Part shown: positions 60,677 through 64,000 of the stretch, piece by piece | How the letters are laid out: each line of letters begins with the position of its first letter | Numbering within the stretch: position 1 is the stretch's first letter | NCBI GenBank assembly: GCA_024643425.1 | Contig: JAHEMY010000002.1 | Coordinates: 1 to 64,000 of the forward strand | DNA: 64,000 nt | Source of the DNA: Flavobacteriaceae bacterium | GTDB lineage: Bacteria; Bacteroidota; Bacteroidia; Flavobacteriales; Flavobacteriaceae | Direction of reading: 5' to 3' | Made by a program: the position numbers and the translations under genes | Notes under the pieces: model-generated | Databases searched by the model: none | What the model was told of the DNA's origin: nothing | Seen by the model: only the letters and a program-made list of their open reading frames with translations

Positions 60677-62920
60677 TTACTTTTTCTTGTAACTAGAATA
60701 ATATTCATCCATTAAATTCATAATGGCGTTTACCAAGTCTTTGGTCTCCATTAGAATATTGAAATAGAGGGTTGTATTTTTCGGACTTGATTCTTCCGTT
60801 CTTGTTCTGCCAATTTGTTTTTCTATTTTTTCTGCTAGGGCACCAAGAATTTCAGGTTTCCTTTGCAACACCATATCAATACGATCAAATTTACGTTCAA
60901 TGAAAATAGTTTCAATTTCGGTCAATAAGCTCGCTAATTGATCGTCAATCTCCTGTAAATCTTTAATTTGATTGAATCGAAGTGCCTTGTGATTGTTGTG
61001 AATATGTTTGTGGCTCTTCTTGGTGATGTATTCTAACGATTGGGCGATGTCTGTTAAATAGGCCAAGATGGTGATGTAGAAATTACTTCCACGAACACTT
61101 GTCTCATCAAGGTTTTTAATGAAATAGAAAATGCTGTTTCTCAGTTCTTCAATTTCAGCATCTAACTTTTCCACCCCTTTTTTACTTTTCTTGAGGCGAT
61201 TGATGTCCTGCTTTCCAAGACCTTTTAATACGTCGGTATAGATTTTATTGGTGCGAGAAACAACGTTTGAAATATTGTCGGCACTTTCAGTAATGATTCC
61301 TTGAACCGTTTTACTCTCGGATTTCTTTAAGCCGGATTTGTTCAATTTTGCAACACCTTTTCTTTTATGAGAAAGGTAATTTCTAATTAATAAACCGATG
61401 GCCAAAAGAAGCAAGATAGCAATTGCCGGTCCTCTTCCTAAGAAAATAATATAGGTCAATGTTCCTGCAGCAACAAAGGCACTAAATGCAGTAAAGAACC
61501 ATCCACCAATAACGTTAAGCACTCCGGCTACTCTGTAGACGGCACTTTCTCGACCCCAGGCTCTATCTGCCAAAGAGGTACCCATGGCCACCATAAAGGT
61601 TACATAAGTTGTAGAAAGCGGTAATTTCATAGAGGTAGCGATGGCAATTAGTATTCCTGCTACGGTTAGATTGATCGATGCCCGAATCATATCGAAGGCA
61701 GGAACTTCGTGAGACTTGCTCGCCGCTACGTGTACTTCAGGCTTCTCAAAACTATTGGAAATTTTTTCCTGAGTAGCATCAGGGATTACAACTCCCAAGA
61801 CAGAAACCAGTTTAGTGCTTCCTTTTACCACGGCACGAGACAGCATATTTGGCTTAAATTTTTCTGAACCTTCTCCTTGTCGTGAAAGACCAATTTCGGT
61901 TTCAGTCACCGTACGGGCTTTTTTGGAAAACCATAGTGTGAGTACCATTACAGCTCCTGCGATAAAAAGTAATAAGGGTTCGGCAGGAACTTTTTTATCC
62001 AAAACATTCATTGAAAATGTAGTAGCTGCTTCACCCGACATGGACCAGGCTTCGTATGAATGGTAGGCAGCCATAGGAACACCAATAAAATTCACTAGGT
62101 CGTTTCCGGAGAATGCCAAAGCCAAACCAAATGTTCCTATTGCAATGACTATAATAAGAATGCTTTTCTTGAATATTTTGGTGAATAAAAAGGAAAATAA
62201 GGTCCAAAATACAAATCCAACTCCCAGGAGTAGGAAAATATTTAAATCGAATAGTGCTTTAAAGCTGTCGTAGCTAGGGGCTCCTTTTAATCCTTTAAAA
62301 AAGATGAAATAGGTAATTGCCGTTAGGGTAATTCCTCCAAAGATAGCCCCGAAATTCTTCATCTTTCGTTCATATTGAAAGGTAAAAATTAATCGAGACA
62401 ACCACATAACAAAGGCTCCCACGGTAAAAGCAATTACTACCGAAAGCAAAATTCCTGAAATAATTTCGGTTGCCTTATCGGTGTTGATGTACTTGGCAAG
62501 GTTGGCAATAGTCTCAGTATCTGATGCACTTATCTTTATTAAGGCCATTACAACGGCTGCTCCCAGTAATTCAAATACAATTGAAACTGTAGTTGAAGTA
62601 GGCATTCCAAGCGTATTGAAAAAATCCAATAGCAGAATATCTGTAATCATGACCGCCATGAAAATGATCATGATTTCATCAAAATAGAATTCGCCAGGAA
62701 TAAAAATTCCTTTTCGAGCCACCTCCATCATTCCACTCGAATAAACTGCACCGATGAAAATACCAATACTGGCAACAATCATGATTGTTTTAAAGGGAAG
62801 TGCTTTGGAACCTATCGCTGAATTTAAGAAATTAACGGCGTCATTGCTAACACCAACTACCAAGTCGGCAATCGCAAGAACCGCTAAGGCAACAAGCATT
62901 AAAATATAAATATTATCCAT
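60677..62920 (-). CDS. PiT family inorganic phosphate permease fused to a PhoU-like/DUF47 domain
   Basis: A 747-aa fusion. Residues about 1-510 are the PiT permease with the repeated signatures VGVSNDAVNFLNSAIGSKAL and GNDLVNFIGVPMA-type pairs (in the second half ...SGNDLVNFIG and LSTTYVTFMVAMGTSLADR). Residues about 540-747 are a cytoplasmic all-helical PhoU-like/DUF47 domain (KKGVEKLDAEIEELRNSIFYF; SLEYITKKSHKHIHNNHKAL). In many bacteria these are two genes (pit plus its DUF47 regulator); here the control domain is tethered. It imports phosphate. An outer-membrane phosphate-type porin gene is next to it. Confidence 0.93.
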   Translation of the reverse strand: MDNIYILMLVALAVLAIADLVVGVSNDAVNFLNSAIGSKALPFKTIMIVASIGIFIGAVYSSGMMEVARKGIFIPGEFYFDEIMIIFMAVMITDILLLDFFNTLGMPTSTTVSIVFELLGAAVVMALIKISASDTETIANLAKYINTDKATEIISGILLSVVIAFTVGAFVMWLSRLIFTFQYERKMKNFGAIFGGITLTAITYFIFFKGLKGAPSYDSFKALFDLNIFLLLGVGFVFWTLFSFLFTKIFKKSILIIVIAIGTFGLALAFSGNDLVNFIGVPMAAYHSYEAWSMSGEAATTFSMNVLDKKVPAEPLLLFIAGAVMVLTLWFSKKARTVTETEIGLSRQGEGSEKFKPNMLSRAVVKGSTKLVSVLGVVIPDATQEKISNSFEKPEVHVAASKSHEVPAFDMIRASINLTVAGILIAIATSMKLPLSTTYVTFMVAMGTSLADRAWGRESAVYRVAGVLNVIGGWFFTAFSAFVAAGTLTYIIFLGRGPAIAILLLLAIGLLIRNYLSHKRKGVAKLNKSGLKKSESKTVQGIITESADNISNVVSRTNKIYTDVLKGLGKQDINRLKKSKKGVEKLDAEIEELRNSIFYFIKNLDETSVRGSNFYITILAYLTDIAQSLEYITKKSHKHIHNNHKALRFNQIKDLQEIDDQLASLLTEIETIFIERKFDRIDMVLQRKPEILGALAEKIEKQIGRTRTEESSPKNTTLYFNILMETKDLVNAIMNLMDEYYSSYKKK

Positions 62921-62996
62921 GTTATCAGATATTAAAGTGGTGCAAATTTCTAAATTAAAAAGGTATTGATTGTTATCAAATAGTTATGTTAATTTC

Positions 62997-64000
62997 TTAA
63001 AAGTGCAAATCAAAACCAAGCCTCCAAGCTATAAAATCTTTTTTAGTTTCGCGCTCTCCGTAAGTAAAATCCGTTTGAACTTTTAAATTGTGTCCTGCAA
63101 AATACTTTGAAAAGCCAAGAGTATATTGATCTTCATCGGGAGTTTCATTAATTGCGTAGTAATTAATGGTAGTATATCGAAGCGTTGCTTCATAGTTGCT
63201 TTCTAGCAAATAACTTGCCTGCAAATTGTAGGAATCTCCTTCGAGGACAATGGCACCGGTTGGTGTTCCGTCTTCTTCAACAGCCACAGGTGCCGCGGCT
63301 TCTCTATTGGCATATTCTCCCATAAATGCGAAACCTCTGTATTTGAACATCCCATCAACGAAAATCGTGGTAATATCGGTTTCGTAAAAACCTGTTTCCG
63401 TGGTCATATAGCTACCCATATTACTTCGGGTTCGAACGGCGTCATTATTTAAATCGTAGGTAACAGCCATCATTAATTTTGGGGTGGGTTCACGTACAAG
63501 ATCCGATTGGGAGTAATCCCCTTTCGATTTGAAATTCCCAAAAGGAAGTACTTCTAGTCGTCCGGTATATTGATGACCTCCTAAGTTTCCAACAGTAACG
63601 TTTCGCCCCTCTCCTTGAGAATAGGCTAACTTTTCTTTGATCAGAAAGTTATCAGTAATATTTATTTGGTGTCGCAATTGAAAACCAATATCTCGGTCGA
63701 TATTGAAACGACTGTTTAAAATAGAACGATCAATAAGTTGCAAATTTGCTGAAGATATAACCCGCTCAATATTTCCCGGTAATTTTGTCTGACCTACCCA
63801 AAGCACAAAGTTTTCATAGAAATTCCACATAATTACAGCATCCATAACGTACCGCGGAGTGTTGTTGTTGAATTCGTTTAATCCTGAGACATCTCGATTG
63901 GAAAGTCCTAACTCAATTTTGTATTTAAGCTTAGGAGTAAGGGCGTATCCATCAAATTTTAAACGCGCTCTTCGAATAATAAAATTTTGTAGCGGCGATT
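62997..64000 (-). CDS. phosphate-selective porin O/P-type outer-membrane protein, N-terminus outside the window
   Basis: The frame is open from the stop at 62997 through the internal ATG at 63845 to the right edge (at least 334 codons), so the ATG at 63845 is not the start. The upstream part reads IRRARLKFDGYALTPKLKY and GLSNRDVSGLNEFNNNTPRYV, a typical porin barrel start after a coiled-coil. Alternating strands follow (VLWVGQTKLPGNIER, DIGFQLRHQINITDNFL, RLEVLPFGNFKSKGDYS, YTLGFSKYFAGHNLKV), ending in an aromatic FDLHF, the usual outer-membrane targeting residue. It would carry phosphate or other anions to the PiT permease encoded 76 bp downstream. Confidence 0.9.
   Translation of the reverse strand, partial: SPLQNFIIRRARLKFDGYALTPKLKYKIELGLSNRDVSGLNEFNNNTPRYVMDAVIMWNFYENFVLWVGQTKLPGNIERVISSANLQLIDRSILNSRFNIDRDIGFQLRHQINITDNFLIKEKLAYSQGEGRNVTVGNLGGHQYTGRLEVLPFGNFKSKGDYSQSDLVREPTPKLMMAVTYDLNNDAVRTRSNMGSYMTTETGFYETDITTIFVDGMFKYRGFAFMGEYANREAAAPVAVEEDGTPTGAIVLEGDSYNLQASYLLESNYEATLRYTTINYYAINETPDEDQYTLGFSKYFAGHNLKVQTDFTYGERETKKDFIAWRLGFDLHF

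Overview
The window is a contiguous piece of a Bacteroidota chromosome, almost certainly from a marine-type member of the Flavobacteriaceae. The evidence is a secreted NHL-repeat protein ending in a type IX secretion (T9SS) sorting domain, DUF6090, DUF6122, DUF6428 and DUF4286 proteins, a long L25/Ctc ribosomal protein, AraC regulators with an N-terminal membrane half, almost no Shine-Dalgarno sites, and repeated TAnnTTTG -7 boxes (twice with a TTG about 18-19 nt upstream). The species cannot be named from sequence alone. There is one tRNA gene (Leu, CAA) and no rRNA, insertion sequence, phage or CRISPR array.

Left part (1-22500): mixed housekeeping and accessory genes on both strands. They are a DUF6122 protein cut by the window edge, a DUF4440 lipoprotein, a small ABM-fold protein, a short SSB, a CoA-transferase, a U32-family protein coupled to a one-cluster ferredoxin, metG, LD-carboxypeptidase plus YraN, an AraC-type membrane regulator, the T9SS-secreted NHL protein, mfd, a TerB-like protein, fbp, a GNAT-aspartate kinase pair, a two-domain acyltransferase of the OlsF/GlsF amino-lipid type, an exported S10 peptidase, an exported PqqB-like metallo-hydrolase, and a cupin lipoprotein.

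Middle part (22550-34847): the most unusual region. Ten DUF6090 paralogs lie on the minus strand in an array with touching or overlapping ends, broken only by a 63-aa coiled-coil protein and a TPR lipoprotein. One paralog carries an extra C-terminal SusE/SusF-like domain. Directly upstream sits an MBOAT/SGNH pair of the kind that O-acetylates exported polymers.

Then comes an arsenic-type cluster (34930-37023): ArsR, DUF6428, a fusion of a GNAT domain to thioredoxin-type arsenate reductase, and DUF1304, with a perfect 16-bp palindrome in front of arsR and no efflux pump. It is followed by small metabolic genes and a long minus-strand housekeeping run (serS, TPR protein, DUF4286, rsmA, mgtE, thioesterase, SerA-like dehydrogenase) and a second one (prs, rplY, pth, ribF, HTTM protein).

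Right part (50258-64000): tRNA-Leu followed by a terminator and two 108-nt-spaced repeats that fold into hairpins with a compensatory base change; a DUF4468 protein; HupE/UreJ; dCMP deaminase; an S41 protease; MarC; DUF3109; class Ia ribonucleotide reductase (nrdB, nrdA) behind a 373-bp leader; ChrA; and a phosphate-uptake pair, a PiT permease fused to a PhoU-like/DUF47 domain and an OprP-type porin that runs off the right edge.
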